This document shows positions 16,206 through 23,888 of a DNA stretch of 64,000 nt, one piece after another (the first letter of the stretch is position 1; each line of letters begins with the position of its first letter). The translations under genes were made by a program, and so were the position numbers. The notes beneath the pieces are model-generated. The model searched no databases. It saw nothing but the letters and a program-made list of their open reading frames with translations, and was not told the DNA's origin. The DNA comes from Mesorhizobium sp. WSM3626 (GTDB lineage: Bacteria; Pseudomonadota; Alphaproteobacteria; Rhizobiales; Rhizobiaceae), in contig NZ_AZUY01000007.1 of the NCBI RefSeq assembly GCF_000513935.1, positions 17,807 to 81,806 of the forward strand, given 5' to 3'.

Positions 16206-17467
16206 CCGTGCCCGATCCCAAGGTTTTTCTTACCTCGATCTTCAATGCCGCCGTCGCCGCCGCCGATCCGGAGCGTACCATCCGCGACCATTTGCCGGCC
16301 AAGCCAAGGGGCCGCACCATCGTGATCGGCGCCGGCAAGGGCTCGGCGCAGATGGCCGCGGCCTTCGAAAAGGTCTGGGATGGCCCGATCGAGGGCCTGG
16401 TCGTCACCCGCTACGGCTATGGTGCCAAATGCGAGCGCATCGAGATCATCGAGGCGGCGCATCCTGTACCGGACGCCGCCGGGCTCGAGGCCTCGCGGCG
16501 GCTGCTGGAGAAGGTGCACGGGCTGACAGCGGACGATCTGGTCGTGGCGCTGATTTCCGGCGGGGGTTCGGCGCTGCTGCCGTCTCCCGCCGCCGACCTG
16601 ACGCTCGCCGACGAGAGTGCCGTCAACGAGGCGCTGCTCGCCTCCGGCGCGCCGATCGCGGCGATGAACACTATCCGCAAGCACCTCTCCACCATCAAGG
16701 GCGGCCGGCTGGCTGCCGCGGCCTGGCCGGCCAAGGTGGTGTCGCTGGTGGTCTCCGACATCCCCGGCGACAATCCGGCCCTTGTCGCGTCCGGCCCGAC
16801 CGTTCCCGATACCGGCAGCCGTGAAGATGCCCTGGCTTCGATATCAGCCTATGGCATGAAACTGCCGGACGCAGTCATGGCGCATATCCGGTCGCCTGCG
16901 GCCGACGCGCCAGATCCCGACGATGAGCGCTTTTCGCGCAACGAAGTGCACCTGATCGCCTCTGCCGGTGTGTCGCTGGAAGCGGCAGCAGTGGAAGCGA
17001 GGCGGCAAGGCATAGAAGCCGTCATCCTCTCCGATGCCGTTGAAGGCGAAGCGTGCGAGGTCGGCGGCGTCCACGCGGCAATCGCCCGCGAAGTGGCGAC
17101 GCGCAACCGGCCCTTCCAAAAGCCGGTTCTGATCCTTTCTGGCGGTGAGACCACCGTGACCTTGCGGGCCAAAGGCAAGGGTGGCCGCAATTCGGAATTC
17201 CTGCTCGCCTTCGCCATCGGCATCAATGGCGTGGAGGGTATTCATGCCTTGGCGGCCGACACCGACGGCATCGACGGTTCGGAAAACAATGCCGGCGCCT
17301 TCGCCGACGGCTCGACTGTTTCGCGCATGCGCGCGGCGGGCGTGGATGCCAAGGCGATGCTCGCCGGCAACAACGCCTGGACGGCCTTCAATGCCGTCGG
17401 CGATCTCTTCGTGCCCGGCCCCACCGGCACGAACGTCAACGATCTCAGGGCAATTCTCGTCCGCTAA
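16202..17467 (+). CDS. Glycerate 2-kinase (MOFRL family)
   Basis: 421-residue type II glycerate kinase/TtuD family protein, phosphorylating D-glycerate to 2-phosphoglycerate. Segments seen are VIGAGKGSAQMAAAFE, LISGGGSALLPSP, MNTIRKHLSTIKGGRLA, SDIPGDNPALVASGPT and the MOFRL C-terminal domain (LSGGETTVTLRAKGKGGRNSEF, AADTDGIDGSE). ATG 16202 overlaps the UPF0303 stop. Next to the ureide genes it offers a route for glyoxylate carbon: glyoxylate to tartronate semialdehyde to glycerate to 2-phosphoglycerate. The carboligase and reductase for the middle steps are not in this island, although a hydroxyacid dehydrogenase lies at 30909. Older annotations call this family hydroxypyruvate reductase. 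Confidence 0.9.
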   Translation: MTVPDPKVFLTSIFNAAVAAADPERTIRDHLPAKPRGRTIVIGAGKGSAQMAAAFEKVWDGPIEGLVVTRYGYGAKCERIEIIEAAHPVPDAAGLEASRRLLEKVHGLTADDLVVALISGGGSALLPSPAADLTLADESAVNEALLASGAPIAAMNTIRKHLSTIKGGRLAAAAWPAKVVSLVVSDIPGDNPALVASGPTVPDTGSREDALASISAYGMKLPDAVMAHIRSPAADAPDPDDERFSRNEVHLIASAGVSLEAAAVEARRQGIEAVILSDAVEGEACEVGGVHAAIAREVATRNRPFQKPVLILSGGETTVTLRAKGKGGRNSEFLLAFAIGINGVEGIHALAADTDGIDGSENNAGAFADGSTVSRMRAAGVDAKAMLAGNNAWTAFNAVGDLFVPGPTGTNVNDLRAILVR

Positions 17468-17528
17468 TGCATGTCGCCCAAGTGACCTCGGATTTGGGGG
17501 AAGGACATGCATCAACACAAAGACCTAA

Positions 17529-17669
17529 AGCGCGTCGCATGAGTCCGTTTCGACGCGACGCGCGCTAGAGCAATTCCAGGAAAAGTGCGTAGCGGTTTTC
17601 CGCCTGGAATTGCGTGAAAACCAAGAGTTAGAGCGGTTCGGCGATTCCAACAAACACTGAACCGCTCTA
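17529..17669. repeat. Three-part palindromic mosaic repeat
   Basis: Three inverted repeats in a row: GCGCGTCGC/GCGACGCGC (17530-17563), CAATTCCAGG/CCTGGAATTG (17571-17612) and TAGAGCGGTTC/GAACCGCTCTA (17629-17669). The middle unit resembles an element common in rhizobial intergenic DNA; a partial copy lies at 61141-61172. It separates the convergent glycerate kinase and udgX genes and could end both transcripts. Confidence 0.65.
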
Positions 17670-17678
17670 GACCGGCAA

Positions 17679-18404
17679 TCAAGCGGCCATAAGCCGCTTC
17701 ACCTGCTTCATATCCTGCAAAAACCGCTCGCGTTCGGCCTCTTTGTCGGCGTGATCACGAATGCGCAGGATGAAGGAGGGATGAATGGTGATGAAGACCC
17801 GCAAGCCATCCTCGCGTTCGATCACCTGGCCGCGCATCTTGGTCACCGGTATCGCCTTGCCAAGCAGGGACAGCGCCGCCGTGGCGCCGAGCGCCACGGC
17901 GACGTTCGGCTTGATCAGGTCAAACTCCTGGTCGAGCCACCAGCGGCAGGCTTGAACCTCGCCGACATTCGGCTTGGAATGGATGCGCCGCTTGCCGCGC
18001 GGCTCGAATTTGAAGTGCTTGACCGCGTTGGTGACGTAGACCTTCAGGCGATCGACCCCGGCATCGTCCAATATGGCATCGAACACTTTGCCCGCCGGGC
18101 CGACGAATGGCTGGCCGGCGAGGTCTTCCTGGTCGCCCGGCTGTTCGCCGACAAAAATCACCTTGGCATTGTCAGGCCCTTCACCGAATACCGTCTGCGT
18201 CGCATCGCGCCAGAGCGGACAGCGGCGGCATCCCTTCGCGACCTCTCGCAATTCGGAAACTGTGTCCGCGGCATCGTCATCAGGTGTTTCGGCTGGCTGC
18301 TGCTTCGGCCAGTGCCTCGCCTGCACCTTGGCGTGGTGCGGCGCCGGCGTTGTCGGCATCTTCGCAATCATATCCCTGGCGGCCTTGTCCGCTCTCGCGA
18401 TCAA
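17679..18404 (-). CDS. udgX: UdgX-type uracil-DNA binding/glycosylase protein
   Basis: Uracil-DNA glycosylase superfamily protein of the UdgX clade, known to excise uracil and stay covalently linked to the DNA site through a histidine. Diagnostic features: GEQPGDQEDLAGQPFVGPAG (residues 86-105), and KRRIH with the crosslinking His142 preceded by AVKHFKF. CRRC (59-62) and Cys in QACRWW are expected iron-sulfur ligands; HPSF is the C-terminal motif. The start is uncertain: TTG 18404, ATG 18371 and ATG 18359 are possible. In-frame sequence upstream of TTG 18404 is open back to a TAG at 18449-18447 and reads like the tail of a DUF4130 domain, suggesting a lost N-terminal domain. It ends close to a palindromic repeat. 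Confidence 0.88.
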   Translation of the reverse strand: MIARADKAARDMIAKMPTTPAPHHAKVQARHWPKQQPAETPDDDAADTVSELREVAKGCRRCPLWRDATQTVFGEGPDNAKVIFVGEQPGDQEDLAGQPFVGPAGKVFDAILDDAGVDRLKVYVTNAVKHFKFEPRGKRRIHSKPNVGEVQACRWWLDQEFDLIKPNVAVALGATAALSLLGKAIPVTKMRGQVIEREDGLRVFITIHPSFILRIRDHADKEAERERFLQDMKQVKRLMAA

Positions 18405-18521
18405 GTCAGGAATGAGCGAGGCCTCGGGAAGGTTCCGCCAATATTTCTATGGGATGGCTGATACGCCACCTCATTTTGATGACGACGGCGAAAAAGTGAT
18501 CGTCGCCGGGTCACCCAGCCA

Positions 18522-19943
18522 TCAGACTTCGTGCAGGTAGAGATGATAGTCCAGTTCGCTGACCGTGCGCGCCACGCGCAGGTATTCGGACTGCTTGATT
18601 GCCACGAAGGTGCGGTGCAGGTCCTCGCCGAGCGCGCCTTTCAGGAAGCTGGATGCCTTGGCTGCTTCGATGGCGGCGCGCCAATCGGCCGGCATCGTCG
18701 TACGGGTGACGGACGCCTCATAGCCATTGCCGGTCGTTTCGGGGCCTGGATCAAGCCCTTCATCGAGGCCTTTGACGATGCCGGCGAGCACCGTCGCCGC
18801 AATCAGATAAGGGTTGGCGTCGACGCCGGACGGACGATGTTCGATACGCCGGTTTTTCGCATCGCCCGCCGGCACGCGCAGCGCCACCGAGCGGTTGTTG
18901 ACGCCCCAGGTCGGCGCGACCGGTGCATAGGATTGCGAGACGAAGCGGCGCCAGGAATTGGCGTGCGGCGCAAACACCAGCATCGATTCCGCCATGGTCT
19001 GGATCAGCCCGCCGAGGCCACGCAGCAGCGGCAACGACCAGTTCTCGCCGGCTGCTTCAGAAAAGACGTTTCGGCCGTCCTTGTCCTGGAGCGAGACATG
19101 GAAATGCATGCCGGAGCCGGCATATTTCTCGATCGGCTTGGCCATGAAGCAGGCGGTGACGCCGTGGCGGCGCGCCTGCGCCCGCACCAGCCGCTTCAGC
19201 ATGACCAGATCGTCCGCCGCCCGGATCACGTCCTTGCGGTAGTTCAGCGTCAATTCGTACTGGCCAGGCGCATATTCCGAGATCACCGTCTCGGCCGGAA
19301 TGCCTTGCGCCTTGGCGGCGGTGTAGATGTCGGAGAACAGCGGCTCCATGCCGTGCAGATGGTCGACGGAATAGACCTCCGTCTTGCCCGAGACGCGGCC
19401 ATCGAGCACCGCGCGCGCCGGCTGCACCTTGCCCTCGGCATCGCGCTCATTGGCCAGCAGAAAAAACTCCAGCTCGAAGGCGCCAGCCGGATGGAGGCCC
19501 TTGGCCGCCAGTATGTCGACCTGCCGGGCGAGCGCCAGCCGCGGGTCCGACGACATTGGCTGGCCGTCGAGATGGTGCATCGCCATCAGCACCTGGCCGC
19601 GGGGCGGGTTCGTGCCGTAAAGCGGCACCAGCGTGCCGGGAATCGGCCAGGCCCTGAGATCGCCATCGCCGCTGTCCCAGATCAGCCCGGTTTCGTGCAC
19701 ATCCTCGCCGGTGATGTCGAGGCCGAGGATCGAGATCGGCATATGCCGGCCGCCTTCGAAAATACTTTTCAGCTCATGCCGGCGCACGATCTTGCCGCGC
19801 CCGACGCCGTTGGCGTCGGTCAGCACGATATCGAAGGCCTCGACCTCGGGATGGGCGTCGAGGAAGGCTTGCGCCTCGGTAGGCGTCGAGCCCGAAGGTG
19901 AGGTCATGGTGGAACTCGGGTTTGGCTTGGTGGCTTGTCTCAT
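18522..19943 (-). CDS. Glutamine synthetase-family protein (gamma-glutamylpolyamine synthetase-like)
   Basis: 473-residue glutamine synthetase-fold ligase. The beta-grasp N-terminal domain (FDIVLTDANGVGRGK) is followed by the catalytic domain with ELEFFLLA, EYAPGQYELTL, GSGMHFHVSL, WGVNNRSVALRVP and IEHRPSGVDANPY. It is closer to PuuA/GlnA-like gamma-glutamylamine synthetases than to housekeeping GlnA: it lacks the C-terminal adenylylation-loop style of GlnA and is paired with an aminotransferase. Such enzymes attach glutamate to putrescine or another amine. ATG 19943 overlaps the aminotransferase stop (ATGA), so translation is likely coupled. The substrate is inferred only; a C26-type gamma-glutamyl hydrolase exists at 32383. 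Confidence 0.87.
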   Translation of the reverse strand: MRQATKPNPSSTMTSPSGSTPTEAQAFLDAHPEVEAFDIVLTDANGVGRGKIVRRHELKSIFEGGRHMPISILGLDITGEDVHETGLIWDSGDGDLRAWPIPGTLVPLYGTNPPRGQVLMAMHHLDGQPMSSDPRLALARQVDILAAKGLHPAGAFELEFFLLANERDAEGKVQPARAVLDGRVSGKTEVYSVDHLHGMEPLFSDIYTAAKAQGIPAETVISEYAPGQYELTLNYRKDVIRAADDLVMLKRLVRAQARRHGVTACFMAKPIEKYAGSGMHFHVSLQDKDGRNVFSEAAGENWSLPLLRGLGGLIQTMAESMLVFAPHANSWRRFVSQSYAPVAPTWGVNNRSVALRVPAGDAKNRRIEHRPSGVDANPYLIAATVLAGIVKGLDEGLDPGPETTGNGYEASVTRTTMPADWRAAIEAAKASSFLKGALGEDLHRTFVAIKQSEYLRVARTVSELDYHLYLHEV

Positions 19944-21316
19944 GCCGCAAGCTTTGCCGCAACCGCGCCAAAGGAGGTGATCAGCCGGTTGACCTGGGCG
20001 CCTGACGTTGCCGGTGAGATCAGCATCATGTTGTGGAAAGGTGCGATCAGCACGCCGCGGTTGACCAGCGCGACATGGATGGCGGCCTCCAGTTCCGGTG
20101 CATGCGCACCCTCCGCCTCAGCGCCGTTGCGCAGCGGGCCGGGCGCGCAGATGAACTCGACGCGGGCCCCGACACGGGAGACATGCCAGGGCAGACGATA
20201 GCGATCGATCACGCCGGTCAGCCCGGCATCGAGCCGCCGCGCCAGATGATCCATGCGGTCGTAATTCTCCTGCGTCATCACCTCCTCGAGCGTGGCGCGC
20301 ATCGCCGCGAACTGCAGCGGGTTGGCCGACAGCGTCGTGCCCATGCCGGAATAGCCAGGCTCTTTCGTCCTGTTGTAGTCGGCATAGCGCGACGCGACCT
20401 CCTCGCTCATGCCCCAGACGCTCGCCGGCACGCCGCCGGCAATCGGCTTGCCCAGCACGAACAAGTCCGGCTCCAGCCCATATTTCCTGGTGTAGCCGCC
20501 CGGGCCGGTCGAGATCGTGTGCGTCTCGTCGATCAAAAGCAGCGTGCCCGCTTCGCGCGTCAACTTTCGCAGCGCATCATGGTAGCCGGGATCGGCAAGC
20601 ACCATGCAGGAATTGGTCAGCACCGGCTCGGCGATGACGCAAGCGACATCCCTGTCCTTCAGCGCGGCTTCGAGAGCGGCGACATCGTTGAATTCGATGA
20701 CCTTGGCCGTGCGGGTCAGGTCGCGGAATTCACCCGCCAGTCCTGGCCTGTTGACGGGCTTGCCGTCGATCAGCCGCACCATCGTCTCGTCCACCGAGCC
20801 GTGATAGCAGCCGTTGAAGACCAGGATTTTTTCTCTCCCAGTGATGGCGCGGGCGACGCGTAGCGCGAACCGGTTGGCGTCGGTCGCCGTCGTCGCGATC
20901 TGCCAGAACGGCAGGCCGAAGCGCTGCTGCAGCAGCGGCCCGATGGCGAGCGCGTCTTCCGAAGGCAGCATGTAGGTCAAGCCGCGCCCAGCCTGGCGGC
21001 GAAGGGCGCGTGCCACCGGCGGCGGCGAATGGCCGAACATCGAACCGGTGTCGCCGAGGCAGAAATCGTCGAGCTTGTTGCCGTCCATGTCGGTGATCGT
21101 GGCGCCGCGGGCACTGTCGACCAGGATCGGAAACGGCGTCGGCCAGTCGTTCATCCAGTGCATAGGCACGCCGCCGAAGAAGCCGGGGATACCGTTGCCG
21201 ACCTTGGCCTGCGATTTCGGCCGCGCCTTGCGGAATACGGCACCTTCCGTCTCGCGCAATTGCGCGATGCGGTCGCGGCTGATGCCGCCGATGGTCTTTG
21301 AACTGTCGCTGTGCAT
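19940..21316 (-). CDS. Class III PLP aminotransferase
   Basis: 458-residue class III aminotransferase with similarity in layout to glutamate-1-semialdehyde aminomutase (GTGSMFGHSPPPV-like start of the core, FNGCYHGSVDE, CVIAEPVLTN, LLLIDETHTIS, and the PLP lysine in FVLGKPIAGGVPAS). ATG 21316 has GAGGG upstream; a longer reading adds an unlikely N-terminus. It overlaps the glutamine synthetase-like gene by four bases, suggesting the two act in one amine or amino-acid pathway, with the aminotransferase supplying or removing the amine. It is unlikely to be HemL itself because HemL genes are not paired with GS-like ligases. Substrate unknown. Confidence 0.88.
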   Translation of the reverse strand: MHSDSSKTIGGISRDRIAQLRETEGAVFRKARPKSQAKVGNGIPGFFGGVPMHWMNDWPTPFPILVDSARGATITDMDGNKLDDFCLGDTGSMFGHSPPPVARALRRQAGRGLTYMLPSEDALAIGPLLQQRFGLPFWQIATTATDANRFALRVARAITGREKILVFNGCYHGSVDETMVRLIDGKPVNRPGLAGEFRDLTRTAKVIEFNDVAALEAALKDRDVACVIAEPVLTNSCMVLADPGYHDALRKLTREAGTLLLIDETHTISTGPGGYTRKYGLEPDLFVLGKPIAGGVPASVWGMSEEVASRYADYNRTKEPGYSGMGTTLSANPLQFAAMRATLEEVMTQENYDRMDHLARRLDAGLTGVIDRYRLPWHVSRVGARVEFICAPGPLRNGAEAEGAHAPELEAAIHVALVNRGVLIAPFHNMMLISPATSGAQVNRLITSFGAVAAKLAA

Positions 21317-21468
21317 GAAAACCCTCTGGCACGTCCCTCTTAGCCAATCCACCTCCGCGACGGCAATTGGCCGCGCGGCCGTTCTGCATTGGCTCAGCCC
21401 TAGCTGGCGGCGCTTGACGCTCTGCGCGAAGTCGGCGCCAATGGGAACGGCAATAGGGGGCAAGGGAA

Positions 21469-21921
21469 ATGCGGACGATCATCTGCGTGACGGCACTGTT
21501 CCTGTCGGCCGGTACGGCCTGTGCGACCGGCGGCATCTGGTGCTCCGTCGATGATCCACAGGTGAAATTCCAGGTCGATGCCGGCGTCACCACCGGCATG
21601 GGCGGCCCGACCTTCAACTTCCGCGGCGACCTCGAAATCAAGGCAAGGCCGGCCGGCGATCAGCTGCGCAAGGCCACTTTCGAGAACTCCAACCTCACCC
21701 AATACTGGCTCGACAACAAGGAGCTGCGGCTGAACATCTACCACGAGCAGGAGCTGGCCAAGACCTACAGTTCGGTCGAACTGACGATCCTGACCAGGGC
21801 CAGCGACGAGGGCGTCTATGATGGAGATTACAAACTCGCCGTCTATGACAGCACGGCCGACAAGGACAGCGATGGCAAGCCGGTCGATCTGACCGGCAAG
21901 GTTTCCTGCGGCGCCGAGTAA
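21469..21921 (+). CDS. Small exported protein of unknown function
   Basis: 150-residue protein with a clear signal peptide (about residues 1-19, cleaved near ACA-TGG) and two cysteines, at GIWCSVDD and KVSCGAE, that could form a disulfide linking the ends of the mature chain. The body is polar and predicted mostly strand, suggesting a small beta-sandwich. No family recognised with certainty. It is divergent from the aminotransferase and ends 15 bases from the convergent WD40 gene. A GGCAAGGGAA ribosome site precedes ATG 21469. A periplasmic location is inferred from the signal peptide. Confidence 0.75.
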   Translation: MRTIICVTALFLSAGTACATGGIWCSVDDPQVKFQVDAGVTTGMGGPTFNFRGDLEIKARPAGDQLRKATFENSNLTQYWLDNKELRLNIYHEQELAKTYSSVELTILTRASDEGVYDGDYKLAVYDSTADKDSDGKPVDLTGKVSCGAE

Positions 21922-21936
21922 TCTGCTGTTTCGAAA

Positions 21937-22911
21937 CTACGCAGTGATGTCGATGACGCCGCAGTCGCCGGCGGCACTGCCGAAGGCGACGCGGCGTTCT
22001 TCCTTGTCCCACATCATCGCGGTGATGGCGCCTTTGCCCGGGCGCCGCAAAAGCACTTCCTTGGCGTCGGAAAAGCGCACCGCCATGACCATGCCGTCGT
22101 CATAGCCGACGGCGACGACATCCTGGCTCGGGTGGCAAGCGACCGCCGTCACCATGGCGTTGCCCCGGGTGCCGAGTTCCAGCGGCGCCTTGCCCATCGG
22201 CCCGTCCTTGGCCGAGAACGGCCAGACGATCGCCGCCGGCGCGCCGGAACTGGCCAGCCACTTGCCTTTCACGCTCCACGACAGGCTTTTGACCTTGCCG
22301 GGATAGCCGCTCATGCGCATGTGCTTGCCGTCGGCGAGTTTCCAGCCATGCAGGGCGTTTTCCTGCATGGTGGTGACCAGAAAGGCGCCGTCCGGCGAGA
22401 AGGTAATACCGGTGTGGGCGCCCGCCCATTCGAGTTCCACCGGCTTGCCTTCGGCGGCCGGGAAATGCAGCGTCGCGCCGTTGTAGCGGGCAACGCCGAA
22501 GCGCATGCCCTTGGGCGAGAACGCCAGCCCCTCGACCGAGCGCGGATGGGCAAATTCCCGGGTCTTGCCATCGGCGAAGCGCACGAAGGCGGTCTTGCCC
22601 GTGGCATAGGCGATGGCCCCTTGCGGCCCGGCGGCAACGCTGGTGATCCATTTCTTGCCGGCGCTCGCCACCTCCTGGGTCTCACCGCCGGCTTTGACGG
22701 CAAACACCTTGCCGTCCTCACCGCCGGTGATCAGCCGGTCGTTGGCCGCGTCATGAAAGGCCGCGAGCAGCCCATCATTGGCCTGCACAGTCTTGTGGCC
22801 ATTGTCGAGCCGGTGGACGGCGCCATCGGCCAGCGCGAAATGCGGCACATCGCCAAGGAAGACGGCGGTAACGCAATGGCCTTCGAGATCAAGCGGGGCG
22901 ACTGTGGGCAT
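21937..22911 (-). CDS. WD40-repeat beta-propeller protein
   Basis: 324-residue protein built from degenerate WD40 repeats; units of about 40 residues carry pairs like DGAVHRL, DGKVFAVK, DGKTREF, DGAFLVTTM, KWLASSGA and DDGMVMAVRF, consistent with a seven-bladed propeller covering the entire chain. No signal peptide or other domain, so it is a cytoplasmic binding platform. Partner unknown. Similar single-domain WD40 proteins are widespread in Rhizobiales. It stands alone, convergent with the exported protein at 21469 and upstream, on the same strand, of the tacAT pair's end. Confidence 0.82.
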   Translation of the reverse strand: MPTVAPLDLEGHCVTAVFLGDVPHFALADGAVHRLDNGHKTVQANDGLLAAFHDAANDRLITGGEDGKVFAVKAGGETQEVASAGKKWITSVAAGPQGAIAYATGKTAFVRFADGKTREFAHPRSVEGLAFSPKGMRFGVARYNGATLHFPAAEGKPVELEWAGAHTGITFSPDGAFLVTTMQENALHGWKLADGKHMRMSGYPGKVKSLSWSVKGKWLASSGAPAAIVWPFSAKDGPMGKAPLELGTRGNAMVTAVACHPSQDVVAVGYDDGMVMAVRFSDAKEVLLRRPGKGAITAMMWDKEERRVAFGSAAGDCGVIDITA

Positions 22912-23005
22912 GATTGTCTTTGTTCAACTGAATGAGATTACAGAGGCGGCTTACTCGACGTTTGCGGTTCCGGCAACCGGCAGATCAGATGGCGAGAGGC
23001 TGTCA

Positions 23006-23533
23006 TCAAAGCAGGCCCTTCGCCCGCAAATCGGTTGCGAACGTCGCCAATGGCATCACCAAGGTCAGATCCGATCCATCGAGACGCTCGGCCCCGTAGC
23101 TGGCATACCATCTTGCGGCCCGCTCGCTCTTGGCATCGATGATGAGCAGGATGCCGCCGCCTTCGCCAGCAAGTCGCAAGCAGCGCAACGCGGCGGCGGC
23201 AAGCAGTTGACCTCCAAGTCCTTGCCTGGCGACGCTGCGGTCGGTCGCCAGCCGGACAAGCTTGAAGCCGGAAACCTCGTGCCGCGCCAAGCCTCTCGTC
23301 ATCGTCTCCGGCACGGTTTCATGAGCAATGGCTGACGGCGCGATCGTATAGAAGCCAAAGATCCGCTCCAAAGCGGTATCGTCGATCGCACAGAAAGTCT
23401 TGGCGGCATTTTGTTCGTGGTTTTGCCGCGCGAACCGCCGCAGAAAATCGTTCATCTGCGCATCGCCGCAATCGAACGAGGCCCGATCATGGCGTTTCGC
23501 AATCGGCTCCTCGTGCCAGGCGGGAAGCGTCAC
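23006..23533 (-). CDS. tacT: GNAT acetyltransferase toxin (TacT-like)
   Basis: 175-residue GNAT-fold protein typical of TacT/AtaT toxins, which acetylate the amino group of aminoacyl-tRNA and block translation. The acetyl-CoA loop is RSVARQGLGGQLL, and the usual catalytic tyrosine lies in RWYASYGAERL. The N-terminal FDCGDAQMNDFLRRFARQN stretch is characteristic of this toxin group. Its ATG overlaps the antitoxin stop as ATGA. The antitoxin is DUF1778, the usual TacA partner, which makes the assignment strong. Which tRNA it modifies cannot be told from sequence. Confidence 0.9.
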   Translation of the reverse strand: MTLPAWHEEPIAKRHDRASFDCGDAQMNDFLRRFARQNHEQNAAKTFCAIDDTALERIFGFYTIAPSAIAHETVPETMTRGLARHEVSGFKLVRLATDRSVARQGLGGQLLAAAALRCLRLAGEGGGILLIIDAKSERAARWYASYGAERLDGSDLTLVMPLATFATDLRAKGLL

Positions 23534-23808
23534 AGAGTATCCGGCAAGGCTGCGATCGCTGCTCGGAGCTTGGCATTGGGTTTCGGCGGGTTCTCCAGCA
23601 GATCGAGTATACGTGTGAAATCGCGGTCGGACACTTTCGCAACCTCGGCTGCTTCGATTACGGCCTGTGCTTCCGGAACCACCTTGTTGAGAATGAAGTC
23701 GGTAACGTCCTGATGAGATAGCGCGGCGGCGCGCGCGATCATCGCCTTCTGGGCAGGCGCGATGCGGATTTGATAGCGCTCGGTTTTGTTGTCGGCCGAC
23801 CTGGGCAT
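23530..23808 (-). CDS. tacA: DUF1778 antitoxin (TacA-like)
   Basis: 92-residue antitoxin of the DUF1778 family. Residues 10-50 (ERYQIRIAPAQKAMIARAAAL) form a ribbon-helix-helix DNA-binding domain; the C-terminal half (RDFTRILDLLENPP) is the segment that wraps the GNAT toxin in this family. ATG 23808 is preferred because GGAG lies eight bases upstream; a longer open frame runs back through the promoter palindrome and is not credible. The operon is tacA then tacT. A perfect 35-base palindrome covering the -10 box lies 14 bases upstream of the start, so strong autorepression is expected. Confidence 0.9.
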   Translation of the reverse strand: MPRSADNKTERYQIRIAPAQKAMIARAAALSHQDVTDFILNKVVPEAQAVIEAAEVAKVSDRDFTRILDLLENPPKPNAKLRAAIAALPDTL

Positions 23809-23821
23809 CGGAAATCTCCTC

Positions 23822-23864
23822 GGGTCCATGTACACATGATATGTGTACATGGACCCATAGTCAA
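23822..23864 (-). promoter_or_regulatory. tacAT promoter with perfect palindromic operator
   Basis: Minus strand: TTGACT (23864-23859), 17-base spacer, TATCAT (23841-23836), each 5 of 6 to sigma70 consensus. A perfect inverted repeat with 16-base arms and a three-base centre (23822-23856) covers the -10 box and most of the spacer. It ends next to the GAGGAG ribosome site of tacA. The likely ligand is the ribbon-helix-helix domain of TacA. Confidence 0.75.
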
Positions 23865-23888
23865 TCTCGAGAGCCCTTCAATACAGCC

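Noticed and set aside
19940..21316. Calling the aminotransferase HemL
   Set aside because: HemL is a housekeeping gene not found in overlap with a glutamine synthetase-like ligase; only the general fold is shared.
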